Shown: one piece after another, positions 35,342-43,393 of the stretch
Layout of the letters: each line of letters starts with the position of its first letter
Position numbering within the stretch: position 1 is the first letter of the stretch
Assembly: GCF_024497955.1 (NCBI RefSeq)
Contig: NZ_JANHKP010000024.1
Span: 1-64,000 of the forward strand
DNA from: Streptomyces sp. C10-9-1
GTDB lineage: Bacteria > Actinomycetota > Actinomycetes > Streptomycetales > Streptomycetaceae
Direction: 5' to 3'
DNA: 64,000 nucleotides
Made by a program: the position numbers and the translations under genes
Notes under the pieces: generated by a model
Told to the model about the DNA's origin: nothing
The model's database searches: none
What the model saw: the letters and a program-made list of their open reading frames with translations, nothing else

Positions 35342-35911
35342 ATGGCATGGATCGGTGCTCTGGGGGCGGTGACCGTGGCCGGCGTGGGCGCGGCGGCCGG
35401 ATATGTGGGGCTGGTGACCGGGGCACTGCCGCTGGATGTGGGGGTCGGACGGCGCACGCAGCCGCTGGGGCCGCAGAGTGCCGGCATCGCGGCGCCGCGT
35501 GAGGTGGTGTTCGACGTTATCGCCCAGCCGTATCTGGGGCGGGCCACCCGAGCGATGCGCGAGAAGGTCACGGTGCTGGAACGAGGCAGCGACATGGTGC
35601 TCGCTGCCCATCGCACCCCTGTGGCGGGCGGGCGGCTGGCGGCGACGACGGTGGAGACGGTGCGGTTCACCCGGCCGGAGCGGGTCGACTTCCGCCTGGT
35701 GCGCGGGCCCGTCCCGGCGGTTACCGAATCGTTCACCCTCACCGAGTACGAGTCCGGTACGCGGCTGGTCTATGAGGGCGAGCTCGCCACGGATCTGTGG
35801 CGAGCCGGGCAGTGGTGGGGCGGTCTGGTTGCCCCCCGGTGGGAGGCGACCGTCGCGGCCTCCCTGGCCGCGGTCCGGCAAGAGGCGGAACGGCGCTCTG
35901 GTCTGCGGTGA
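35342..35911 (+). CDS. SRPBCC-family (polyketide cyclase/START-like) protein
   Basis: The 189-residue product begins with a hydrophobic helix (WIGALGAVTVAGVGAAAGYVGLV) that may be a signal anchor, followed by an SRPBCC fold starting IAAPREVVFDVIAQPYLG and containing RVDFRLVRGPVPAVTESF and TRLVYEGELATDLW. Such domains bind hydrophobic ligands. ATG 35342 follows a weak GAGAGG; an upstream in-frame start is less likely. No functional link to neighbours is evident. Confidence 0.7.
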   Translation: MAWIGALGAVTVAGVGAAAGYVGLVTGALPLDVGVGRRTQPLGPQSAGIAAPREVVFDVIAQPYLGRATRAMREKVTVLERGSDMVLAAHRTPVAGGRLAATTVETVRFTRPERVDFRLVRGPVPAVTESFTLTEYESGTRLVYEGELATDLWRAGQWWGGLVAPRWEATVAASLAAVRQEAERRSGLR

Positions 35912-36266
35912 GCGGCTCGCCGGTACCGCTCGGCAGGCCGACGGACGCGGTGGAGTGCGTGCGGCGTGTCTGTTCGCACTGAGAGGGAAGGGCGGCGATG
36001 AGACATGGTGGCGCGGCCGAGTGGGCTGGCCCGGCGGGCCGGGAGGCAGCGGGAGTTGAGGCCGGCGCCGGGCGGCGCGCCGGCGCCTGAGGGGCTGGCC
36101 GCCTCCCGCGGTGCCCGGGGTCCAATGCGGGTGCGTGATCGAGTGGGCGACTGGCTGACCAGGGTGCTCACGAGGGCGGTCTTCTGCTGGCTGCCTCCTC
36201 CTCACCGTTGACCGGCCGGGTGCGGGGTCGGCCGCCCCGCCGTGGTGCGTCCGTGCCCCTGAGCGG
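35912..36266. other. Stretch without a supported gene
   Basis: Short open frames exist but none shows a ribosome binding site plus a recognisable product. Confidence 0.4.
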
Positions 36267-36269
36267 TCA

Positions 36270-36553
36270 GTTGCCATGGCCGAGGTCGGCGAGGGCGTCT
36301 TCCACGTCGCGGTGGAAGGTGGGGTAGGCGAAGAACATGTGCCGCAGCCGGTCGACCGGGATCTCCGTCCGGATGGCCACGACGCCTCCAGCGACGGATC
36401 CCGGCCCGCCTGCACGGCCGGCGCCGGGCGGTCGGAGAGGGTCTGCCAGCCGATCACGCCCCCGCCCACGAGCAGGAAGACGACGCCCTCGATCACTCCC
36501 GCGCCCTCGATGGCCTGCCGCCGTGACGGGCGGGGGGACTGTGGACCGTTCAC
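36270..36553 (-). pseudogene. Composite remnant: small membrane segment joined to an oxidoreductase tail
   Basis: From GTG 36553, behind GGGAGG, one frame codes MNGPQSPRPSRRQAIEGAG and a hydrophobic helix (VIEGVVFLLVGGGVIGWQ). About 55 codons later the sense passes to another frame reading VVAIRTEIPVDRLRHMFFAY and PTFHRDVEDALADLG, which resembles the extreme C-terminus of pyridine-nucleotide disulfide oxidoreductases (the FPTF-type tail of mercuric reductase/lipoamide dehydrogenase relatives). The catalytic body is absent. A frameshift or fusion lies near 36390. Confidence 0.5.
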
Positions 36554-36697
36554 CTGGCACCTCCCGAAACGGCTCGGGACACCGGCTCGCAAGGCGGGCG
36601 AACCCCGCTTCGCACCTCTGATCGTGCCCGGATCGAGAGGAGGGTTCGGTGAGCGCGCTTACAGTTCTCGCCCTCTGAAGCGGCCTACGGTCGGATC

Positions 36698-37153
36698 ATG
36701 GTGCTCAGGATCGTGCTCGGGACGGTATACACGGCGATGGCCATCGGCCAGCTCGCCTCCTTCGAGCACATGCCGCGGATTCTGTCCGCGTACGGACTGT
36801 CGGCCGCCGGCGCCGCGACCACGCTGGCCGCGGCGCTGATCGCGGGGGAGCTGGTGTGCGGGGTCCGGTTCCTGGCCCGCCCCCGCTCGACGGCCCTGGC
36901 ACCGGTGCGGGTGTACACGGCCGTCTCGGTGGTGTGGACGGTGCTGGCCGTGCAGGCGTACGCACAGGGCCTGGCGGTGGACAACTGCGGCTGCTTCGGC
37001 ATCTACCTCACGCAGCGGCTGAGCTGGTTCGTGCTGCTCCAGGATGCGGCGACCTTGCTGTACGCCGGCCTGCTGGTCCGCTCCGCCCGCCGGGCGCCCG
37101 CCCCTTCACCCACTGACCGAAAGGAGGCGAGCGGTGATGTCGGCGTCCCGTGA
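36698..37153 (+). CDS. MauE/DoxX-like redox-associated membrane protein
   Basis: The 151-residue protein has four predicted membrane helices (VLRIVLGTVYTAMAIGQL, AATTLAAALIAGELVCGV, VYTAVSVVWTVLAVQAYA, FVLLQDAATLLYAGLLV) and a conserved-looking NCGCFG between helices 3 and 4, the motif of MauE-type proteins involved in thiol-disulfide chemistry. Its stop overlaps the GTG of the next gene. It begins a module with a Cys-rich membrane protein, a radical SAM enzyme and an ArsM-like methyltransferase. Confidence 0.78.
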   Translation: MVLRIVLGTVYTAMAIGQLASFEHMPRILSAYGLSAAGAATTLAAALIAGELVCGVRFLARPRSTALAPVRVYTAVSVVWTVLAVQAYAQGLAVDNCGCFGIYLTQRLSWFVLLQDAATLLYAGLLVRSARRAPAPSPTDRKEASGDVGVP

Positions 37154-37455
37154 ACGCTCCGAGCTCGGCGGCGTGGCCCGCGGTCGCGGGTGCCGGGCTG
37201 CTGGTGGTGGTGTGCTGCGCGGGCCCGCTGCTCGTGGCCGGCGGAGCACTCGGCGCCGTCGGCGGGGCACTGGCCAGTCCCTGGCTGATCACCGTCGGTG
37301 CGGTCGTGGTGCTCGCGGGCACCGGCTACGCCCTGCACTGCCGGGCCCGTCGACGCCGGGGCGCCGGGCCGCAGGACTGCTGCCCGACCGTCCCCGCCGA
37401 GACCCAGCCAAATGAAGAAGTTGATGAGGTCGATCCGGGCGGCGACGCCCGCTGA
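37150..37455 (+). CDS. Small Cys-rich membrane protein (MerT-like motif)
   Basis: The 101-residue protein has two membrane helices. The first contains a CCAGP motif (VVVCCAGPLLVAGGALG), similar to the vicinal cysteines of mercuric-ion transport proteins, and the C-terminal tail carries another CC pair (QDCCPT). It would sit in the cytoplasmic membrane and may pass a thiophilic metal(loid). GTG 37150 overlaps the previous stop (GTGA). Function is inferred from motif and context. Confidence 0.6.
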   Translation: MNAPSSAAWPAVAGAGLLVVVCCAGPLLVAGGALGAVGGALASPWLITVGAVVVLAGTGYALHCRARRRRGAGPQDCCPTVPAETQPNEEVDEVDPGGDAR

Positions 37456-37486
37456 ACGCAAGCCCCCATGGAAGAGGAGTTCTTCG

Positions 37487-39058
37487 ATGACCCAGGCGAC
37501 GCCGGCGCCGAGGCGCAAGGCGGACCGGGACGAGGTGTTCGTGGAGTTCACCAAGTCGATCTGCCCGCTGTGCAAGACTCCCGTCGACGCGCAGGTCAAC
37601 ATCCGCGCGGACAAGGTGTACCTGCCTAAACGCTGCCGCGAACACGGGGAGTTCGAGGCGCTGGTGTACGGGGACGCGGCGGAGTACCTGTCCTCGGCGC
37701 GCTTCAACAAGCCCGGCACGATCCCTCTCTCCTTCCAGACCGAAGTAAAAGACGGCTGCCCGCTGGACTGCGGGCTGTGCCCGGAGCACAAGCAGCACGC
37801 CTGCCTGGGGATCATCGAGGTCAACACCGGTTGCAATCTGGACTGCCCGATCTGCTTCGCGGACTCCGGCCACCAGAGCGACGGCTACTCCATCACCCAT
37901 GAGCAGTGCGAGCGGATGCTCGACGCCTTCGTCGCCTCGGAGGGCGAGGCGGAGGTGGTGATGTTCTCCGGCGGGGAGCCCACTATCCACAAGCACATCC
38001 TCGACTTCATCGACCTCGCCCAGGCCCGTCCGATCAAGAACGTCAATCTCAACACCAACGGCATTCGCCTGGCCACCGACAAGGCGTTCGTCGCCAAACT
38101 CGGCAAGCGCAACCAGGTGCCGGGCCGATCGGTGAACGTCTATCTCCAGTTCGACGGCTTCGACGAGCGTACGCATCTGGAGATCCGGGGCAGGGACCTG
38201 CGTACCTTCAAGCAGCGGGCGCTCGACAACTGCGCGGAGGCCGGGCTGACCGTCACCCTCGTCGCGGCCGTGGAGCGCGGCCTGAACGAGCACGAGCTCG
38301 GGGCGATCACCGAGTACGGCATCGACCATCCCGCCGTCCGCTCGGTGGCGTTCCAGCCGGTCACCCACTCCGGCCGGCACGTGGAGTTCGACCCGCTTCA
38401 GAGGCTCACCAACCCCGACGTCATCCGGCTGATCAGCGCCCAGCGGCCCGGCTGGTTCCAGAAGGGCGACTTCCTTCCCGTCCCGTGCTGTTTCCCGACC
38501 TGCCGCTCCATCACCTACCTCCTGGTGGACGGCGAACCGGGAAACCGCACCGTCGTGCCGATCCCGCGGCTGCTGAACGTGGAGGACTACCTCGACTACG
38601 TCACCAACCGCGTCATGCCCGATGCCGGCATCCGCGAGGCCCTGGAGAAACTGTGGTCTGCCTCGGCCTTCATCGGGACCGAGACGACCGAGGAGAAGCT
38701 GCGGGCCACCGCCGAGGCCCTGGACTGCACCGACAGCTGCGGCATCGACCTGCCCGAGGCCGTCAAACAGCTGAACGACAAGGCGTTCATGATCATTGTG
38801 CAGGACTTCCAGGACCCCTACACCCTCAACGTCAAGCAGCTGATGAAGTGCTGCGTCGAGGAGATCACCCCCGACGGACGGCTCATCCCCTTCTGCGCCT
38901 ACAACTCGGTCGGCTACCGCGAACAGGTCCGCGCGCAGATGTCCGGCGTCCCCGTCGCCCCGGTCGCACCGAACGCGCTGCCCCTCGCGAGCCGGCTGAC
39001 GACGACCCCGTACGGATCGAGAACCACCCTCACCGGGAGTGAGGAACTCCGGCCGTGA
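37487..39058 (+). CDS. Multi-cysteine radical SAM enzyme
   Basis: The 523-residue protein has the canonical CNLDCPIC cluster motif (Cys116, 120, 123) and additional cysteines: CPLC at 26-29, Cys50, CPLDCGLC at 91-98, and a C-terminal CCFPTC and MKCCVEE set. N-terminal CPxC plus GCPxDCGLCPxHK ahead of the SAM motif is typical of the MJ0619/tetraether-synthase-like subgroup, which acts on unactivated carbons. SGGEPTIH follows the SAM site. AGAGGAG lies seven bases before ATG 37487. The stop overlaps the start of the ArsM-like methyltransferase, so both may act on the same molecule. Substrate unknown. Confidence 0.82.
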   Translation: MTQATPAPRRKADRDEVFVEFTKSICPLCKTPVDAQVNIRADKVYLPKRCREHGEFEALVYGDAAEYLSSARFNKPGTIPLSFQTEVKDGCPLDCGLCPEHKQHACLGIIEVNTGCNLDCPICFADSGHQSDGYSITHEQCERMLDAFVASEGEAEVVMFSGGEPTIHKHILDFIDLAQARPIKNVNLNTNGIRLATDKAFVAKLGKRNQVPGRSVNVYLQFDGFDERTHLEIRGRDLRTFKQRALDNCAEAGLTVTLVAAVERGLNEHELGAITEYGIDHPAVRSVAFQPVTHSGRHVEFDPLQRLTNPDVIRLISAQRPGWFQKGDFLPVPCCFPTCRSITYLLVDGEPGNRTVVPIPRLLNVEDYLDYVTNRVMPDAGIREALEKLWSASAFIGTETTEEKLRATAEALDCTDSCGIDLPEAVKQLNDKAFMIIVQDFQDPYTLNVKQLMKCCVEEITPDGRLIPFCAYNSVGYREQVRAQMSGVPVAPVAPNALPLASRLTTTPYGSRTTLTGSEELRP

Positions 39059-39876
39059 CCCACGAGGAGATCAAGTCCTGCTGCGCGGACGCCTACTCCA
39101 GGGACATCGTCGCGATGCTGCTCGGGGACTCCTACCACCCCGGCGGCACCGCTCTGACCCGCCGCCTCGCCGACCGTCTCGCGCTCGCCCCGGGCATGCG
39201 GGTCCTCGACGTCGCCTCCGGCCGCGGCACCACCGCACTGCTGCTCGCCGACGCCTACCGGGTGCGGGCGGACGGCATCGACTACGCCCCGGCCAACACC
39301 GCCCTCGCCCAGGGCGCCGCCCAGGCCGCCGGGCTCGCCGACCGGGCCGTGTTCACCACCGGCGACGCCGAGCACCTGCCCTACGAGAACGCGGTGTTCA
39401 ACGCGGTGGTGTGCGAGTGCGCGCTGTGCACCTTCCCCGACAAGCACCAGGCCGCCGGCGAGTTCGCCCGCGTCCTGGAACCCGGCGGACGCCTCGGCAT
39501 CACCGACGTCACCGCCGACACCGACCGCCTCCCGCCCGAGCTGCGCGGGCTGAGTGCCCGCACCGCCTGCATCGCCGACGCCCGCCCAGCCGAGGAGTAC
39601 GCCGAGATCCTGGCCGCAGCCGGGCTGCGCGTCCTCACCCTGGAGCGGCACGACCAGGCGATGATCCGCATGATCGACCAGATCCAGGCCCGCCTGAGCC
39701 TGCTGCGCATCACCGCACCGGCCCGCCTCGCCGAGGCCGGTATGGACCTGGACGCGGCCCCGGCCGTCCTGGACGCGGCCCGCGCCGCCGTCACCGACGG
39801 CGTTCTCGGGTACGCGCTGCTGACCGCGGTGAAGTCACCGGCCGAACGGCCCGGCGATCTACCGCCGGGTGCGTAA
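39055..39876 (+). CDS. ArsM/UbiE-like SAM-dependent methyltransferase
   Basis: The 273-residue enzyme has a class I SAM fold: GMRVLDVASGRGTTALLLAD (motif I, about residues 46-65), ADGIDYAPANTALAQ, and AVVCECALCTFPD, followed by LEPGGRLGITDVTADTDRLP. A vicinal cysteine pair (IKSCCADAY, residues 9-10) and the C-x-C-x-x-C run recall arsenite methyltransferases, although the usual three ArsM cysteines cannot be aligned with certainty. GTG 39055 overlaps the radical SAM stop. A decayed relative is present at 18645-19164. Confidence 0.75.
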   Translation: MTHEEIKSCCADAYSRDIVAMLLGDSYHPGGTALTRRLADRLALAPGMRVLDVASGRGTTALLLADAYRVRADGIDYAPANTALAQGAAQAAGLADRAVFTTGDAEHLPYENAVFNAVVCECALCTFPDKHQAAGEFARVLEPGGRLGITDVTADTDRLPPELRGLSARTACIADARPAEEYAEILAAAGLRVLTLERHDQAMIRMIDQIQARLSLLRITAPARLAEAGMDLDAAPAVLDAARAAVTDGVLGYALLTAVKSPAERPGDLPPGA

Positions 39877-39961
39877 GTGCCCTCACATACCTGCCTGTGC
39901 CCTACGCCCTAGCGTCAGCGACGGGAACGGAAAGACGTGCGCAAGAGAGAGGACGATCACC

Positions 39962-40440
39962 ATGGCCGCCACCGTGCAGGCATCCCCGAAGCTGGCTGCG
40001 ATCCCCGTGTACGCTCCATGGGGCGCCGCGGCCGGACTGGTCGGCGGCATCGGGACGGGCATCTGGATGGCGGTGTCCCGCCCCGTCATGGACACCGCCA
40101 TGATCACCATGGTCGCCGGTCTCCTCGGCTCCACCAACGCCTTCGCCGGCTGGCTGATCCACCTCTCGATCGCGCTCTTCGCCGGGATCGGCTTCGGCGT
40201 GCTGCTCGGCCAGTACGCCCAGAAGATGGTGCCCGCCGTCGCCCTCGACCTCGCCTACGGCGCGGTGTGGTGGACCGTCGGCGCCCTGTGGATCATGCCC
40301 GCCAACATGGGCGTGCCCGTCTTCACCTGGAACGATGTCACCGCCTCCAGACTCGGCGCCCACTCGTCTTCGGCCTGCTCACCGCCTACTCCGGCGTCAC
40401 CCAGGTGGCGGGCAAGCGCACCCCCACGGCCGGAGGATGA
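39962..40440 (+). pseudogene. Membrane protein gene with a one-base frameshift near its end
   Basis: From ATG 39962 the frame encodes four hydrophobic segments (AAGLVGGIGTGIWMAV, MITMVAGLLGSTNAFAGWLI, LSIALFAGIGFGVLLG, LDLAYGAVWWTVGALWIM). After ASRLGAH the frame becomes Ser/Pro noise, while the neighbouring frame reads LVFGLLTAYSGVTQVAGKR and stops at 40440. Adding one C at about 40361 (CCCACTCG to CCCACCTCG) would restore a 159-residue protein. It closes the MauE/radical SAM module. It may be a real lesion or a sequencing indel. Confidence 0.65.
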
Positions 40441-40504
40441 ACCCCGTGCCGCCCGCGTCACCCCTCGGCCGTGGCACCCCACCCTCAAGAACTGCGCGGC
40501 GCTG

Positions 40505-40692
40505 CATCGGTGCCCACGAGAACGCGGTGCCCTACTGTCTGGCCGACAGCGCTGACGCGCTGACCAACCCGGCACGGGGCGCCGCGCTGCCGCCCTGGGC
40601 CCCGGACGACGCGAGGAACCACACGCATGACCCACACCGGTGACGACAGCGAGAAACCCCGGTGCATCTTCAGGTGTCGCAGGCCGGACTGG
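40505..40692 (+). pseudogene. Truncated Crp/Fnr upstream region, copy A
   Basis: A short frame reads ENAVPYCLADSADALTNPARG, followed by GCCGCCCTGGGCCCC and GACGACGCGAGGA and then an ATG at 40627 opening MTHTGDDSEKPRCIF. The same order (AVSYCLASSDALAGP, similar nucleotides, then the start of a Crp/Fnr gene) occurs on the minus strand at 42430-42560. Copy A loses similarity within about 15 codons of the ATG. Confidence 0.5.
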
Positions 40693-40856
40693 GAACGTAC
40701 ACGGCGACAGCGAACGCCTCGGCCGCAGTGGAACGTTGGCCAGAATCATCGCTCTCTGTCTGATCGGCCCTCTGGCCTCGGGCGCCCCGTCGGCGCCTGT
40801 TGAAGCGACCGGACGAGCTTTTCACGTCCTGATTGCCCTGGCCAGACCCGATGGGG

Positions 40857-41225
40857 TCACTCAGCATGCCTGCCGAGCCGCCACAGGGGTTGAGCCAGAG
40901 CCACGGCGTGTGCACAAGGCCAGGACACTGCGGGTGGTGCGGCGTCGAAGGCGAAACGCTCGTAGACGAAGCTCTGCTTCCTCGCGATTGCGAAACGTGG
41001 TCTACACACCCTCTCGTAAGCCTCCTCCACGTCGGTCGGCATGGCCTCGGGCTTCAACATCGAGGCCCCGACGAGGCGGACCAGAGGACGGTCCTCCTCC
41101 AGGCAACCGTCACCCCCGAAGTGGTAATGGCGCAGAGCCCGAGCAAGCACATTCACGCTGCGCTGGAGCGGTGTCGCCTCATCCGGGTCCGCCTGGAATG
41201 AGAGCCATCGCTCCGAGGGCTGCAT
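40857..41225 (-). CDS. Hypothetical protein, probably truncated
   Basis: The 122-residue frame from ATG 41225 has moderate coding bias and natural composition (MQPSERWLSFQADPDEATP, GASMLKPEAMPTDVEEAYERV, FAIARKQSFVYERFAFD). GC at third positions is lower than in the neighbours, which suggests different origin. No ribosome binding site precedes the ATG, and the start overlaps the beginning of an oppositely oriented fragment, so the 5' end may be missing. Not recognised. Confidence 0.4.
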   Translation of the reverse strand: MQPSERWLSFQADPDEATPLQRSVNVLARALRHYHFGGDGCLEEDRPLVRLVGASMLKPEAMPTDVEEAYERVCRPRFAIARKQSFVYERFAFDAAPPAVSWPCAHAVALAQPLWRLGRHAE

Positions 41226-41622
41226 GGGCGAGCAGTCGGTCGGCGCGACCTCCGGTGAACTCGCCGGCACCTACCGGGGCGAGAGCGATGCGGAAGGCGT
41301 GACACTCACCCTGAACGCCTCGGAGTCCGAGCCGGGCAGCGGATCGGTCACCGTCGAGGGCTGGCCGGTGGGCGACTGGTACCGCAGCGAACTCGGCGAC
41401 ACCTTCGACGGCTCCGGCACCTGGTCCGTCGGCCAGGGCGGCACCTCGGCCACCGCATTCGCCCGCCTGTCCCTCTCGTTCACCGCGCCGAAGCGCTTCC
41501 TCGACGGAGACACCCTGAACTCCCTGTCGATCGCCGAGAGCGACGGACACGCCTCTCTTCTCTACGCTCAGGACGCCCCGGACGTCTGCCCTGCATTCCG
41601 GCTGCGGCTCCAGGACGGCTGA
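41224..41622 (+). pseudogene. C-terminal fragment of a probable extracytoplasmic protein
   Basis: The frame encodes GELAGTYRGESDAEGVTLTL, EGWPVGDWYRSELGDTFDG and FTAPKRFLDGDTLNSLSIAE, ending CPAFRLRLQDG. The composition and strand pattern resemble the C-terminal part of a small actinobacterial lipoprotein or secreted protein, but no signal peptide or ribosome binding site is present. The left end coincides with the truncated minus-strand gene, implying a rearrangement junction near 41225. Confidence 0.45.
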
Positions 41623-42194
41623 GGCCGCGTCGCTGAGCAGCCGATCGTGGTCGTAGAAGCACCGGCTGGTGACCCCAGGTGCCCCGTGCGACCACGCAGC
41701 CTCATTCTCTGGTCCCGCACGTGGGCCAGAGCGAGCCGCTGAAGAGCTACATCGTCCGCAGGATCGCGGCCCTGCTGGGCATGGCGCCCGTCAGTGGTAT
41801 GGCGACCTACGGCCTGCTGCCCGGCAGCCGGACGCGCCGCCCATGCCCGCGGGGGCGTCAGCACGTGCGGACGGGCCCGCCTTGTTCCGCCTCGCTGGGT
41901 GGTCCGTGCGCGTACAGTACGACCACGGGCGGTTCGCCCCGGCCACCCTGTACCGGGTCGGCTGCCGGTGCTCGTGTCCGTGGCCGCCCACAGCGCCGAG
42001 GGCGCGGATCGTCGACGGGGCTCGGCGGAAGGGGCGTTCACGGCCGAACGGCGCAGGCGTGTCGTGGACCTGGTCGGGGCAGAGGTCGGTTCCCGAGGCG
42101 GCGAAGTGGCTTGCACGGCTGCCGAGCGGGAGACTCACGCACGCGTGGCCCACCTGCTGGATGCCGAGCGCGCGCAGGACCGATGGCGGGGGTG
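41623..42194. other. Stretch without a supported gene
   Basis: Several overlapping frames are open but none has convincing codon bias and start. A segment near 41725-41820 (PLKSYIVRRIAALLGMAPVSG) could be a gene scrap of lower GC. Confidence 0.35.
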
Positions 42195-42452
42195 TCAGCT
42201 GGCGGCGTCGGCGGTGGCGAGCGCCCGGCCGTCGGCGGAGACGCGGAAGATGCGGATCCGGCCCTTCTTGAGGATGGATAGCACCTCGGAGGGCTGGGTG
42301 GGCGAGTAGAGGATCTCGCCCGCGTAATAGCTCTTCATGGGTGCTGCGGCCGCGATGGCTTCCATCTCCTGACCGTTCAGGTCACAGAAGATGTCGACCT
42401 CGGCAGGGCACCAGGTCCGCTCGGCCTCGTCGTCCGATGCGGCGTGCTTCAT
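42195..42452 (-). pseudogene. Truncated Crp/Fnr-family regulator (N-terminal part)
   Basis: The 85-residue frame encodes the start of a cyclic-nucleotide-binding-like domain: VDIFCDLNGQEMEAIAAAAP, SYYAGEILYSPTQPSE, VLSILKKGRIRIFRVSADGR, then ALATADAAS and stop. Normal proteins of this family exceed 210 residues and carry a C-terminal winged helix, which is missing. GGAGG-like sequence lies just upstream of the ATG. It is a 3'-truncated gene. Confidence 0.72.
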
Positions 42453-42560
42453 ATGGTGCGCCTCCTCGCGTCGTCCCGGGGCCCACGGCGGAGGTGCGGC
42501 GCCCTACACCGGGCCGGCCAGCGCGTCGCTGCTGGCCAGACAGTAGGACACCGCGCCGTG
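42430..42560 (-). repeat. Crp/Fnr upstream region, copy B
   Basis: The minus strand upstream of the truncated Crp/Fnr gene encodes AVSYCLASSDALAGP and then shares nucleotides with 40505-40640 (CCTACTGTCTGGCC; GCCGTGGGCCCCGG; GACGACGCGAGGA... with small differences). The two copies are inverted relative to each other and 1.9 kb apart. Confidence 0.5.
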
Positions 42561-42807
42561 GACCGGGCCTGTGCGGGGCGACGCCACGCCCCCACCCGGG
42601 GTAGTCCTGCCGGCCACGGACCGGGGCGCAACGCCAGCCCCGTGGGACCAGACCGTGAGCGCCGGGCGGTCCCCGGGGGCCCGGTCCGCACCGTCGGCTC
42701 GGCCCGTCCTCGGGGCGCCACGGCCGCGCCTCGACCGGCTCCTGAGGAGTGTTCCCCCTTCCGAACCTACGCCGCCGCCCTGCCCGGCCACGGCGGAGTG
42801 GGCCTAA

Positions 42808-43080
42808 CGCCGCATCCGGCTGCTCCAGCAGGCCGGACACGGCGACGACACGTGGCTGGACAGCGTCGTCGCCGACGCACCACGCCTCCACGGCGCCGGC
42901 ATCGAGCACGCCGACCGGCAGCCGGTGATATACCACCACATCGCCGCACTCGCTGATGTGCTGGCTCACGCCAACCCCGCCTTGCGCCCGGACATGAGGG
43001 AACCTCCCAAGAGACAGTTGGTCGGCCGCGGTTCGCGGCGACGACTCCATGGTCGTCCGGCGGCCATCGCCCGGGCCTGA
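42808..43080 (+). pseudogene. Gene fragment without start
   Basis: After an in-frame TAA at 42805, the frame reads RIRLLQQAGHGDDTWLDSVV, then ADAPRLHGAGIEHADRQPVI and YHHIAALADVLAHANPALRP before losing sense and stopping at 43080. Composition is natural for a helical protein, but there is no start codon or ribosome binding site. The family is not recognised. Confidence 0.4.
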
Positions 43081-43393
43081 GCACTCCTGCTCATCCGGCG
43101 TACTCAGCCGGCCGAGGCGGTGCCGGCCTCCGTCGTGGCCACCACCCGCCCGCCGTGACCACCACCCGGCCAGCACGCACCGCCCAAGGGCCGGACGGCG
43201 TACCGGTTTACCGCCGCCTCCTCGGGCGACCCGCCGTATCCTCCGCGCTTGCACCCATAGTCATGATTCGTCTCCGATAAACGAACTCCTCCGCGGCAAG
43301 AAGTACTTCCGCAACCAGCCGCGTGCATGACATCTTGCGTCCATCACTTGTTTCGTACGACCCGGCCTGACCACCGGGTCTTCGGAGGACGCA

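Noticed and set aside
35294-36592. A 432-codon minus-strand frame over the SRPBCC gene
   Set aside because: Only its first 55 codons look coding; the rest is antisense to the SRPBCC gene.
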